In this document: positions 8,753 to 17,473 of the stretch, piece by piece
Numbering within the stretch: position 1 is the stretch's first letter
How the letters are laid out: each line of letters begins with the position of its first letter
DNA from: Lachnospiraceae bacterium
Lineage (GTDB): Bacteria > Bacillota > Clostridia > Lachnospirales > Lachnospiraceae
DNA length: 64,000 nucleotides
Assembly: GCA_015057005.1 (NCBI GenBank)
Contig: SVFF01000001.1
Coordinates: 496,001 to 560,000 of the forward strand
Direction: 5' to 3'
The notes under the pieces: generated by a model
Database searches by the model: none
What the model saw: only the letters and a program-made list of their open reading frames with translations
What the model was told of the DNA's origin: nothing
Made by a program: the position numbers and the translations under genes

Positions 8753-11278
8753 ATGAGAAAACCCGCAGAATTAGATTATACCCAACTGAAAAGTATATGC
8801 TCCCCCGGGGATTTTACCTTCCGCACCACTGCCGAGCTTACGCCTCTGGAAGGCATCATCGGCCAGGACAGGGCCGTAAAAGCTTTTGATTTCGGGCTGG
8901 CCGTCAAGATGAAGGGCTACAACATTTACATGTCAGGTCCTTCCGGCACCGGCAAGACCACCTACGCCCGCCGCAGTGCGGAAAAACTGGCCGCCACAGA
9001 AGCAGTGCCTCCGGACTGGTGCTATGTTTACAATTTCCAGAATCCCAAAAATCCCATCGCCCTGTCCTTCCCGGCCGGCATGGGCAAGCGCTTCAAAGAC
9101 GATATGTCCAAACTGGTAACCTTGTTTAACAAAGAACTGCAGAAAGCCTTTCGCTCCGAAGATTACGAAAAGCAGAAGCTGGACATCGTGCGCGCCTTTG
9201 AACAGCAGCAGGACGCACTATTTGACGAACTGGACGAGGCTGCGGCAGAATACGATTTCCAGGTAAAGCAGACCAACACCGGCATCTATTTCGTCCCCAT
9301 TGTAAACGGTGAGCCTGTGGAAGAAGATGGTTACGATGCCCTGTCAGAGGAAGACCAGGACAGGATCGAACAAAATTCCCTGTTCATTCAGGAAAAATCC
9401 GGCGTGATCATGCGCCAGATCCACAAATACGAGCAGGAATGCGAGAAACAGCTGGACGAACTGGACCGCAAGGTGGGCTTGTTCGCCATCGGCCATCATG
9501 TAGAAGAATTGCTGACTGCTTATCAGGAGCATGCACGGGCTACCGCTTATTTAAACGCTGTGCAGGAAGACCTGCTGAATCATCTGCAGCAGTTTATGGA
9601 ATCCGAAGAGGGGCAGGCAGACAGCCTGACCGCATTGCTGATGAGCAAGAAACCGGAAGAAGATACCACTTTAAAATACCGCGTAAATCTGATCGTAGAC
9701 CACTCTGAGACCAAGGGTGCCCCTGTGGTGGTAACCTTTAATCCCACCTACAGCAACCTGATGGGGGATACCGAATACGACAGCGAGTTCGGCAGCCTGA
9801 CCACCGATTTTATGAAGATAAAGGGCGGCCTTTTCCACCAGGCCAACGGCGGCTACCTCATTGTGCAGGCCCATGATATTTTGACTTTTCCTCAGGCCTG
9901 GGAAGCACTGCGCCGGGTCATCAAGACCAAAGAGATCAACATGGACTCTGTCCGCGAGATGCAGGGCACCAATGCGGCTCCCATCCTGAAACCGGAGCCC
10001 ATACCTGCCAGCCTCAAAGTCATTATGATCGGAAGTGAATATTTTTACGAGCTTCTGAATCAGTGCGACGAGGAATTTGACAAGTTCTTCAAGATCCGGG
10101 CTGATTTTGATTACGAAATGCCCCGGACGGACGAAAATATTTTCAAAATCGCCCAATTTGTGAAGGGCTTTGCGGCCAGAGAGCACACGCCGGAATTTGA
10201 TGTCAGCGCTGTCTGCGCCGTTATTGAGCATTCCTCCCGCTCCGCCGCCCGCCAGGACAAGCTTTCCACCAGATTTAATTATCTCTCCGAGATCCTTGGC
10301 GAGGCCGTGACCTGGGCCCAGCTGGAAAATTCCGGCAACGCCACTGACAGCAACAGCACCAGCAGCGACAGCACCGACGGTAACAACATCGGCGACAACA
10401 ACCTCAACGATAGCGCCGACAGAAACAACGGCAACGATAGCACCTGCGGTGACAAAACCGGAAACGCCGGCGTCATCACTGCCGACCACATCCGCAAGGC
10501 CATCCGCGAAAAGGAACAGCGGCTGACCCTTTACAAAGAAAAGCTGGACGAAATGCTGGATGAAGAAGTGATCATGATCGACACGGACGGCGCCAAGATC
10601 GGCCAGATCAACGGCCTGGCAGTGCTGGACTTTGGCAACTACGCCTTCGGCACTCCCTCCCGCATTACCGCCACTACATATGTGGGCAAATCCGGCATTG
10701 TAAACATCGAAAAAGAAGCCCGCATGAGCGGCCAAACCCACGACAAGGGCATCCAGATCATTACAGGCTTCCTGGGCCAGACTTACGCCCAGCGCTTCCC
10801 TCTGTCCCTATCCTGCCGTGTCTGCTTTGAGCAGAACTACAACGGCATCGACGGCGACAGTGCTTCCAGTACCGAGCTTTACTGCATCCTCTCCTCCCTT
10901 TCCGAGCTTCCCATCCGCCAGGACCTGGCAGTGACCGGCTCCGTGAATCAGAAAGGGGAGATCCAGGCCATCGGCGGTGTCACTCACAAGATCGAAGGCT
11001 TCTTCGACTTGTGCAGAAAGCGCGGCCTCACCGGCCGCCAGGGCGTCATCATCCCGGCCTCCAACACAAAAGACCTGGTACTTAATGACCAGGTCGTAGA
11101 TGCCGTCAAAGACGGTTTGTTCCATATTTATCCCATTACCACTATTAATGAAGGCATCGAACTGCTGATGCAGTATCCTGCCGGCGAGAAGGACGCAAAC
11201 GGCGATTTCCCGGCGGAGAGTGTACATGGGAAGGTTTATGAGAAGTTAAGGGCGTTTGAAAGAGCATCGAGGGAATAA
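8753..11278 (+). CDS. Lon-like ATP-dependent serine protease
   Basis: 841 residues. The start at 8753 has AAAGGAG 7 bases upstream. An AAA-type region has Walker A GPSGTGKT near residue 62 and opens with GIIGQDRAVKAFDFG. A long helical middle follows. The C-terminal S16 peptidase domain has GDSASST (catalytic Ser near 702) and HKIEGF (catalytic Lys near 746), spaced as in Lon. This matches the Lon-like proteins lacking the classical Lon N-domain. An oddity is a segment near residues 525-565 made almost only of Asn, Ser, Asp, Thr and Gly, inserted between the AAA and helical parts. Expected to degrade cytosolic proteins; the substrate is unknown. Confidence 0.85.
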   Translation: MRKPAELDYTQLKSICSPGDFTFRTTAELTPLEGIIGQDRAVKAFDFGLAVKMKGYNIYMSGPSGTGKTTYARRSAEKLAATEAVPPDWCYVYNFQNPKNPIALSFPAGMGKRFKDDMSKLVTLFNKELQKAFRSEDYEKQKLDIVRAFEQQQDALFDELDEAAAEYDFQVKQTNTGIYFVPIVNGEPVEEDGYDALSEEDQDRIEQNSLFIQEKSGVIMRQIHKYEQECEKQLDELDRKVGLFAIGHHVEELLTAYQEHARATAYLNAVQEDLLNHLQQFMESEEGQADSLTALLMSKKPEEDTTLKYRVNLIVDHSETKGAPVVVTFNPTYSNLMGDTEYDSEFGSLTTDFMKIKGGLFHQANGGYLIVQAHDILTFPQAWEALRRVIKTKEINMDSVREMQGTNAAPILKPEPIPASLKVIMIGSEYFYELLNQCDEEFDKFFKIRADFDYEMPRTDENIFKIAQFVKGFAAREHTPEFDVSAVCAVIEHSSRSAARQDKLSTRFNYLSEILGEAVTWAQLENSGNATDSNSTSSDSTDGNNIGDNNLNDSADRNNGNDSTCGDKTGNAGVITADHIRKAIREKEQRLTLYKEKLDEMLDEEVIMIDTDGAKIGQINGLAVLDFGNYAFGTPSRITATTYVGKSGIVNIEKEARMSGQTHDKGIQIITGFLGQTYAQRFPLSLSCRVCFEQNYNGIDGDSASSTELYCILSSLSELPIRQDLAVTGSVNQKGEIQAIGGVTHKIEGFFDLCRKRGLTGRQGVIIPASNTKDLVLNDQVVDAVKDGLFHIYPITTINEGIELLMQYPAGEKDANGDFPAESVHGKVYEKLRAFERASRE

Positions 11279-11307
11279 AAATATTCTGACTGCAACACCC
11301 CCCCAAA

Positions 11308-11964
11308 TTATTCTTGCCTTTCCTCATGCCATTTTTCCAGGACAGCTTCCACTTGTCGGATCAACTGTTCTTTGTCGGGCATATACAATACATATTGAGC
11401 TGACTAACAGCTTCCGGCATAAGCTTTGTGGTTTTCAGCTCGATCAGCACGTAGGAGCGCCAATTCCAGCACTTGTTCCTTGTTGGCATCGCCACGGGAG
11501 AGCAACAATCGTTCAAATAGAGAACTTTCCATCTGGCGCTTCAGTTCACGGACAGACCAGTTGGAATTAACAGCTTCCTTTTCGTAAAAACTACGCTTAT
11601 CCGAGTCGGAAATAGCAAGCAATTCACAATAGTGGGACCAACTCAATTTGCCAGACACTGTCTGGCATTTTTCATAAGTCAGATAAAATTGTCTCATATT
11701 TTGGAGATTAGAGCGCGAAAACCCCTTACCGAATTCCTTTGTCAGCTCTTTGGAGAGTTCCTTTAATGTCTGCTTGCCGTAGTCTGCCCGTTGCGGTATG
11801 GTCTGCTCGTATTCACAGATAATACGCCCAATATTCCAATAAGTATTCAACAGTTCGCTGTTCACCTGCCGTGCCACATTACTGCGGGCAGTATCCAGAA
11901 CAGTCTTAATTTCTTGCAAAATCGGAGATATTTCCGATGTAATTACCAAATCTTTATCAGCCAT
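11308..11964 (-). pseudogene. decayed YhcG/DUF1016-type nuclease gene
   Basis: Residues 1 to about 165 from the ATG at 11964 match the DUF1016 N-terminal domain (ELLNTYWNIGRIICEYEQ, then FSRSNLQNMRQFY). The frame then stops at 11404. Past that point a second frame reads VLIELKTTKLMPEAVSQLN, which carries the E-x-K of the PD-(D/E)XK nuclease domain. The first frame then resumes with YVLYMPDKEQLIRQVEAVLE and ends at 11308. Family members are about 340 residues, so most of the nuclease domain is missing and at least two frameshifts are present. The N-terminal part could still be made. Confidence 0.75.
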
Positions 11965-12015
11965 AGATCCACCGCCTTACACAACTATCTTTTTTATTAT
12001 AACATACTTTAGTGT

Positions 12016-12055
12016 AAAAATGCCCGGAGTCCCTTAATTCCAAGGGTTCCGGGCA
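12016..12055 (-). terminator. intrinsic terminator of the GMP synthase gene
   Basis: On the minus strand TGCCCGGAACCCTTGG pairs with its near-complement (tip AATT) and is followed by five T. It starts 17 bases after the stop codon at 12072. Confidence 0.85.
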
Positions 12056-12071
12056 CTTGTAAGTCAGCAGA

Positions 12072-13073
12072 TTATTCCCACTCAATAGTACCAATGGGCT
12101 TGGGCGTCAGATCCAGAAGCACGCGGTTGATGCCGGGAACTTCGTGGGTGATGCGGTCGGTAATATGGTGCAGGATGGGGTAAGGAATCTCCTCGATGGT
12201 AGCGGACATAGCGTCCTTGGTATTGACAGCGCGGATGATTGCGGGCCAGCCTTCATAGCGGCTCTCGTCCTTAACGCCAACACTCTTGATGTCGGGAACG
12301 GCGATGAAATACTGCCATACCTTTTCGCTCAGACCGTTCTTGTCGAACTCTTCGCGCAGGATAGCGTCTGCTTCGCGCAGAGCTTCCAGACGATCGCGGG
12401 TGATGGCACCCAGGCAGCGAACACCGAGACCGGGGCCGGGGAAGGGCTGACGGTAAACCATAGCGTGGGGCAGACCCAGAGCTTCGCCTACTACACGAAC
12501 CTCGTCCTTAAACAGCAGCTTGATGGGCTCTACCAGTTCAAACTTCAGATCCTCAGGCAGACCGCCTACATTGTGGTGGGACTTAACAGCCTTCTTGCCT
12601 TCGGCAGCCTTGATGGACTCCAGAATATCGGGATAGATGGTTCCCTGAGCCAAGAAGGTGATATCGTCAAGCTTTCTTGCTTCATTAGCAAAAACGGTAA
12701 TAAATTCGGCACCGATGATCTTACGCTTGCGCTCGGGATCGGCAACACCTGCTAACAGACCCAGGAAGTGATCGGTTGCATCAACGTAGATCAGGTTGGC
12801 ACCCAGACCGTCCTGGAACATTTTGATGACACTTTCAGATTCGTTCTTACGCATCAAACCATGGTTGACATGGACACAAACCAGCTGCTTGCCAATCGCT
12901 TTGATCAGAAGGGCTGCTACTACAGAAGAATCCACACCGCCGGAAAGAGCCAGAAGTACCTTCTTATCTCCGACCTGGGCGCGAATTTCTGCAACCTGCT
13001 CTTCGATGAAAGCATCCGCAAGTTCTTTTGTGGTGATGCGAACCATATCATCAGGACGTTTACTATTGCTCAT
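12072..13073 (-). CDS. guaA: GMP synthase, ATP pyrophosphatase subunit only
   Basis: About 333 residues. The ATG at 13073 is chosen because GGAGG lies 8 bases upstream; an in-frame ATG at 13088 overlaps that site. The PP-loop motif LALSGGVDSSV is near residue 40. The C-terminal dimerisation domain ends in PKPIGTIEWE, the invariant GuaA end, and QPFPGPGLGVR is also typical. The reaction is amination of XMP to GMP. Most bacterial GuaA proteins are about 510-525 residues and begin with a class I glutamine amidotransferase domain; here it is absent and no such gene is adjacent. The protein would need a partner subunit or free ammonia. Confidence 0.9.
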   Translation of the reverse strand: MSNSKRPDDMVRITTKELADAFIEEQVAEIRAQVGDKKVLLALSGGVDSSVVAALLIKAIGKQLVCVHVNHGLMRKNESESVIKMFQDGLGANLIYVDATDHFLGLLAGVADPERKRKIIGAEFITVFANEARKLDDITFLAQGTIYPDILESIKAAEGKKAVKSHHNVGGLPEDLKFELVEPIKLLFKDEVRVVGEALGLPHAMVYRQPFPGPGLGVRCLGAITRDRLEALREADAILREEFDKNGLSEKVWQYFIAVPDIKSVGVKDESRYEGWPAIIRAVNTKDAMSATIEEIPYPILHHITDRITHEVPGINRVLLDLTPKPIGTIEWE

Positions 13074-13219
13074 TAATTTTTCCTCCATTAGAAAATATGA
13101 CTGTTTGCTTTTTTAACAAAAAATATTGTATATCAATCTTCTATCACTTTCAAGAAAAAACTTGTTTTGTACTGAAAAAAATTCTTATTCTTTATTAATG
13201 TATACTAAAATAACTGGCA

Positions 13220-13666
13220 TTACTGTGCATCCAGCACAACACCTTTCCTGATCATGACATTGGCATACTGTGCGCTCTCTCCCGTTGCCAGGATTGCATA
13301 GGCTTTTCTGGCCTCATCGTAGAACTGAAAGCGCTCGATAGTGCCTACTGCCTCGCCTCCTCTGGGGTCATGCTTGGCGATGATTTCCTTGAACACATCC
13401 CAGATGGGAGTCTCCACATTATCTCCAGGCACCACTTCCATCAAGTTCACCGGCTTGTCCACATAAGTGTCCAGAGGGAAGACCTTTAGAATGGCATCCA
13501 AGAGTTCCGGTGCACCGTAACCATCGCAGCGGATCACGATAGAATTCCTGCCCACAGACTGGGCCGGGAAATTGCCGTCTGCAATGACCAATGTATCATC
13601 ATGTCCCATCTCCGCCAGGACCTTTAATAATTCCGGAGAAAGTATTTTTGGTATTCCTAATAACAT
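13220..13666 (-). CDS. fucU: L-fucose mutarotase (RbsD/FucU family)
   Basis: About 148 residues. The ATG at 13666 is preceded by GGAGG 8 bases away; the longer in-frame start at 13693 has no such site. It opens with MLLGIPKILSPELLKVLAEMGH and contains IADGNFPA, matching FucU, which interconverts the anomers of L-fucose. The match to FucU rather than RbsD rests on length and on the nearby fucI on the same strand. The 950-base gap to fucI is filled with repeats, so co-transcription is unsure. Confidence 0.88.
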   Translation of the reverse strand: MLLGIPKILSPELLKVLAEMGHDDTLVIADGNFPAQSVGRNSIVIRCDGYGAPELLDAILKVFPLDTYVDKPVNLMEVVPGDNVETPIWDVFKEIIAKHDPRGGEAVGTIERFQFYDEARKAYAILATGESAQYANVMIRKGVVLDAQ

Positions 13667-13799
13667 ATCAATATCCTCCATTCCGAAGCGCAATGTGAAA
13701 TGCGCCCGCTTTACCTTGCTATTTATCTTGACTTGCTTCTGTTTTCAAAATTATGTCTCAAAAATATGTCTCAAAATCATGTCCCACACTGCATTCCAC

Positions 13800-13967
13800 G
13801 AAGCTTTCCGTGAGGCTTCCAGTGAAGCTTTTAGGGAAGCTTTTAGTGAAGCCTTCCATGAAGCTTTTAGAGAAGCTTTCTGTGAAGCCTTCCGTGAAGC
13901 TTTTAGGGAAGCTTTTAGAGAAGCTTTCTGTGAAGCTTTCCGTGAAGCTTTCTGTGAAGCTTTTAAA
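13800..13967. repeat. fourteen tandem 12-bp units, consensus GAAGCTTTNNGN
   Basis: The unit GAAGCTTTCCGT and variants run without a break for 168 bases, each centred on the palindrome AAGCTT. All frames through it are open by nature. One plus-strand frame reads (EAFR)n and minus-strand frames read (KAS.)n-like or (FTES)n-like peptides. No ribosome binding site precedes any of them, so it is called a non-coding minisatellite. Confidence 0.9.
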
Positions 13968-14400
13968 GTGGAGGGCAATGAAGCTTGTAGTCACAAGGCT
14001 TATTTTTTATTATGCTACAAGGAAATTTATATGTCAACAGTGGACAAACACCTAAAATCACCCTTTCCCATCCTTATTCTGTCCCGCAAAAGAGAGTTTA
14101 TTACCTTTGTCCCAGCTTCCGCGCGGTCTACAGCCGCTTTTTATCGTAAAAGACCGCCAATTGCCCAGAAAGTATTGCATAATTGTTTTTTAGTTATCGT
14201 TCTGTCGTTCACTTCTTTGCAGTGCAGACATTTATCTTGTTTTGTCTTTGTATAACGGACATTTCTGTTCGTGGTGGTATCTTTTTGTGATTTTTCTCTT
14301 CTGAGACCGCGCGTGCGCCAATAATCCTTCATCCCAAACCATCTGCATGCTTTTTACAGCAACCTTGTATCAAAAACTATAGCTTCGCGGCCAAAAATTA

Positions 14401-14535
14401 CAGCCTCAACCGCTCCACTTCCAAGTCAATAATTACGGCTTCAACATCTCCGCTTCCCAGCAAAAAACTACAGCCTCAACCTCTCCGCTTCCAAGCAAAA
14501 ACCACGGCCCCAGCATCTCCCTTTCCCCACAAAAT
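14401..14535. repeat. imperfect tandem repeat of about 35 bp, four copies
   Basis: Copies begin near 14401, 14436, 14471 and 14505 with C(A/G)GCCTCAAC followed by TCTCCGCTTCCAAG-like sequence and an A-rich end. The array lies 3' of fucI, before its putative terminator on the plus coordinate. From 13968 to 14400 I see no supported gene or other feature. Confidence 0.7.
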
Positions 14536-14537
14536 AA

Positions 14538-14561
14538 CTGCCGGCCCCAAAGGACCGGCAG
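14538..14561 (-). terminator. probable terminator of fucI
   Basis: CTGCCGGTCC pairs with GGCCGGCAG around a short tip and is followed on the minus strand by TTATTTT. It is 59 bases past the fucI stop. Confidence 0.65.
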
Positions 14562-14619
14562 CATTGTAATTTGTAGTTATAAAAATTATGCTTACAAATT
14601 TGTGATTATTAAATTAGGA

Positions 14620-16422
14620 TTATCTGATGGTCTTGTACAGAGGGCCGTAAGCATCACATGCTCTGTAATCCTGGCCTTCCTTGTCCATACCAAAAGCATT
14701 CCATGCGGTAGGTCTGAAGATCTTCTCTTCGGGAACATTGTGCATGCAAACAGGGATTCTCAGCATGGAGCACATGGTGATCAGATCAGCACCGATGTGT
14801 CCGTAGGAGATTGCGCCGTGGTTAGCGCCCCAGTTGTTCATTACATCATAAGCGCTCTTGAATGCGCCTTCACCGGTCAGTCTGGGAGCGAACCAGGTGC
14901 AGGGCCATGTGTAGTCAGTACGTTTCCACAGAGTATCGGAAACATCCTCAGGCAGACCTACGGTCCAGCCTTCTGCGATCTGCAGCACGGGACCCAGATT
15001 CTTTACCAGATTCAGACGGATCATGGTAACAGGCATTTCAGCCTTGGTCTCAAATCTGGAGGAGTAGCCGCCGCCGCGGAAGTAGCCGATATCAGCGTAG
15101 TTCCAGGTGGTGTTTGCAAGGATTGCTTCCTGATCTTCCTCAGTCACTTCGTACCAAGGCTTCATTACTGCATTGCCGTCAGCATCCTTAGCCTCGCCGT
15201 TTGCATCAATACAGCAAGCGCCGGAGTTGATCAGATGGATGATACCGTCGGAATCAAGAGCCTTGCCTTCCAGGTCATATCCGGTCACTCTCTTAACAGC
15301 GTCGGGGCTCCAGTATGTACGAACGTCTGCGAACATCTGAGGACGGTTGGTCAGAAGCTTCATAAACAGCATGCCGATACCGTTGAGTACATCGTTCTCA
15401 GTAGCCAGGATGTAAGGCTCTCTTGCACCGTTCCAGTCGAAGGAAGAGTTCAGCATAGCCTCAGGGAAGTCACAATTGGGATAGAAGTCAGTCCACTGTC
15501 TCTGGCCCTGGAAACCTGCAGCGATGGCATTGTGGCCAACCATTTCTTCTTCACAGCCCTCAGGCAGGTTGGGATTGCCGTTCATCAGATCCTTGATGAT
15601 AACCATCATCTTTACAACGAACTCCCAGTCCTCGTCCTTTCTCTCGCGGCTCTTCTGCAGCTCTTCAGGATTCTTGTCGAAGCCTTCGATACATTTTGCC
15701 TTGGTCCAGGCCAGAGCTTTCTCAAACTCAGCCTGATCGTAGATACCCTCAGTCATACGACGGATGATCTCTACCTCGTCAACAGACTCTACACGCATGC
15801 CCAGATACTCTTCAATGAAAGCAGGATCGATGATGGAGCCGCCGATACCCATGCAGATGGAACCGATCTGCAGGTAGGACTTGCCTCTCATGGTAGCAGC
15901 TGCTACTGCTGCGCGGCCGAATCTTAATAATTTCTCTTTTACATCCTCAGGGATGGTGGTGTCATCCAGATCCTGTACATCAGTACCGTAGATGCCGAAT
16001 GCAGGCAGGCCTTTCTGGGAATGGGTAGCCAGTACGGAAGCCAGGTAAACTGCGCCGGGTCTCTCGGTACCGTTGAAGCCCCATACACCCTTGATGGTCA
16101 TGGGATCCATGTCCATGGTCTCTGCGCCGTAGCACCAGCAGGGGGTAACAGTCAGGGTGATATCAACGCCCTCTCTCTTAAACTTTGCTGCACAAGCTGC
16201 AGCCTCACCGGCACGGCCGATGGTGGTATCTGCGATAACTACCTTAACGGGCTCGCCGTTGGAATATCTTAAATTTTCTTCAAACAATTTTGCAGCAGCT
16301 TTTGCCATGTTCATGGTCTGGTCTTCCAGGGACTCACGTACCTTCAGAACGCCTCTGCGTCCGTCGATAGTGGGTCTGATGCCAATCACAGGGTAACCGC
16401 CGACTAATCTGTTTTCTGCCAT
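14620..16422 (-). CDS. fucI: L-fucose isomerase
   Basis: 600 residues, normal for FucI. It opens with [17 protein letters not shown], the FucI N-terminal signature, and contains [28 protein letters not shown] and the C-terminal [16 protein letters not shown]. The enzyme converts L-fucose to L-fuculose in the cytoplasm using Mn2+. The gene is divergent from an AraC-type regulator with overlapping promoters and lies near fucU and a GH2 glycosidase, so a host-glycan or plant-glycan fucose pathway is inferred. A fuculokinase, aldolase and transporter are not in the window. Confidence 0.97.
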   Translation of the reverse strand: MAENRLVGGYPVIGIRPTIDGRRGVLKVRESLEDQTMNMAKAAAKLFEENLRYSNGEPVKVVIADTTIGRAGEAAACAAKFKREGVDITLTVTPCWCYGAETMDMDPMTIKGVWGFNGTERPGAVYLASVLATHSQKGLPAFGIYGTDVQDLDDTTIPEDVKEKLLRFGRAAVAAATMRGKSYLQIGSICMGIGGSIIDPAFIEEYLGMRVESVDEVEIIRRMTEGIYDQAEFEKALAWTKAKCIEGFDKNPEELQKSRERKDEDWEFVVKMMVIIKDLMNGNPNLPEGCEEEMVGHNAIAAGFQGQRQWTDFYPNCDFPEAMLNSSFDWNGAREPYILATENDVLNGIGMLFMKLLTNRPQMFADVRTYWSPDAVKRVTGYDLEGKALDSDGIIHLINSGACCIDANGEAKDADGNAVMKPWYEVTEEDQEAILANTTWNYADIGYFRGGGYSSRFETKAEMPVTMIRLNLVKNLGPVLQIAEGWTVGLPEDVSDTLWKRTDYTWPCTWFAPRLTGEGAFKSAYDVMNNWGANHGAISYGHIGADLITMCSMLRIPVCMHNVPEEKIFRPTAWNAFGMDKEGQDYRACDAYGPLYKTIR

Positions 16423-16466
16423 GATAAATCCTCCTTAAAATAAATTTTACAATCGTATAACATCTC

Positions 16467-16495
16467 ATTATACTTATTATTTTAATCATTTCCAA
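16467..16495 (-). promoter_or_regulatory. fucI promoter
   Basis: On the minus strand TTGGAA and TATAAT are separated by 17 bases, ending about 45 bases before the fucI start. This is a near-consensus housekeeping promoter. Confidence 0.7.
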
Positions 16496-16517
16496 AAGAA
16501 AACCATAGTGATATAAT
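16489..16517 (+). promoter_or_regulatory. promoter of the divergent AraC-type gene
   Basis: TTTCCA and TATAAT are separated by 17 bases on the plus strand. Its -35 box (16489-16494) overlaps the -35 box of the fucI promoter on the other strand. Confidence 0.6.
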
Positions 16518-16592
16518 ATAAAAAAATAGTAAAATATTCACTTAATGTCCCGTGCTGTCACTCTCATGCACGCCGCACACGAAAGGATTCAT

Positions 16593-17450
16593 ATGAAATA
16601 CATCGATTACAAAGAACGCAAGGAACAGGGAACCTTTAATTTCCCGGTGGCCTTTTATCACGTAGTGCCCCACAGCCCCAAATACCATATGCAGTATCAT
16701 TGGCACCCGCACCATGAGATCATTCGTATTATATCGGGCACCTTTCACCTGACGCTGGACAATGAGATGCGCATGCTGCATGCAGGCGACTGCGTCCTAG
16801 TGGCCGGAGGAACCCTGCACGGCGGCACTCCATACGAGGACTGCGTATACGACTGCATTGTGTTCGATCTGCAGATGCTGGCTCCACCCAATCACATCTG
16901 TGCCAAGACTGTGCACGATATTCACTCTCACCTTATTACCCCTTTCCCTTTTTTGAGCGACCGCAGTCCCCACATCCTGCCCATCGTGCAGGACCTCTGC
17001 AATGCCCTTTCCGAAAAGAAACCCGGCTATGAACTGGCTACCCAAGGGTATCTGTACCTGTTCCTTGGCGTAATCATCTCCCAGCATCTGTATGAAGAAG
17101 GTGCCAGGGACAGCGCTGCTGCCGGACGGCTTTCCTCTTTAAAGAATGTGCTCACCTACATCGCTGAAAATTATGCCCACCCTATCAGCCTGGACAATCT
17201 AGCCCGCATTGCGGGCATGAACCCCAGATACTTCTGCCGATATTTTCGCAGTATGACCGAGCGCACCCCCATTGATTATCTGAACTATTACCGCATTGAG
17301 TGCGCCTGCGAAATGCTGTCCACCCGGGATATTTCCATAAAGGAAGCCGCCATCTCCTGCGGCTTTAACGACGAGAGTTATTTCATCAAGACCTTTCACA
17401 AATACAAGGGCATCACGCCCAAGCAATTTATGAAGGCGGCGTTCAAATGA
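16593..17450 (+). CDS. AraC-family regulator, probably of fucose genes
   Basis: About 285 residues. The ATG at 16593 follows AAAGG with a 6-base gap; the earlier in-frame ATG at 16545 lacks a site. The N-terminal half has a cupin-type sensor (YHWHPHHEIIRIISG, near residues 35-50, with clustered His). The C-terminal third carries two helix-turn-helix motifs (LDNLARIAGMNPRYFCRYFR and the following SIKEAAISCGFNDESYFIKT). The divergent layout and overlapping promoters with fucI suggest it controls fucI. Inducer unknown. Confidence 0.88.
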   Translation: MKYIDYKERKEQGTFNFPVAFYHVVPHSPKYHMQYHWHPHHEIIRIISGTFHLTLDNEMRMLHAGDCVLVAGGTLHGGTPYEDCVYDCIVFDLQMLAPPNHICAKTVHDIHSHLITPFPFLSDRSPHILPIVQDLCNALSEKKPGYELATQGYLYLFLGVIISQHLYEEGARDSAAAGRLSSLKNVLTYIAENYAHPISLDNLARIAGMNPRYFCRYFRSMTERTPIDYLNYYRIECACEMLSTRDISIKEAAISCGFNDESYFIKTFHKYKGITPKQFMKAAFK

Positions 17451-17458
17451 ACGCCGCC
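17435..17458. terminator. GC-rich hairpin between convergent AraC and GH2 genes
   Basis: GGCGGCGTTC pairs perfectly with GAACGCCGCC around AAAT. It overlaps the stop of the plus-strand gene and lies 16 bases past the stop of the minus-strand gene. No T-run is present, so a shared terminator role is inferred. Confidence 0.5.
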
Positions 17459-17473
17459 GGTGCTGTTTCCTGC

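Noticed and set aside
13090..13220. Purine riboswitch before the GMP synthase gene
   Set aside because: The segment upstream of guaA is AT-rich with no three-stem junction or conserved purine-aptamer bases.
13572..14255. Plus-strand frame of 227 codons including (EAFR)n
   Set aside because: It begins inside fucU on the opposite strand and runs through the 12-bp repeat; no ribosome site.
14602..15927. 441-codon plus-strand frame opposite fucI
   Set aside because: Antisense shadow of fucI; the protein has no known motif and the start lacks a ribosome site.
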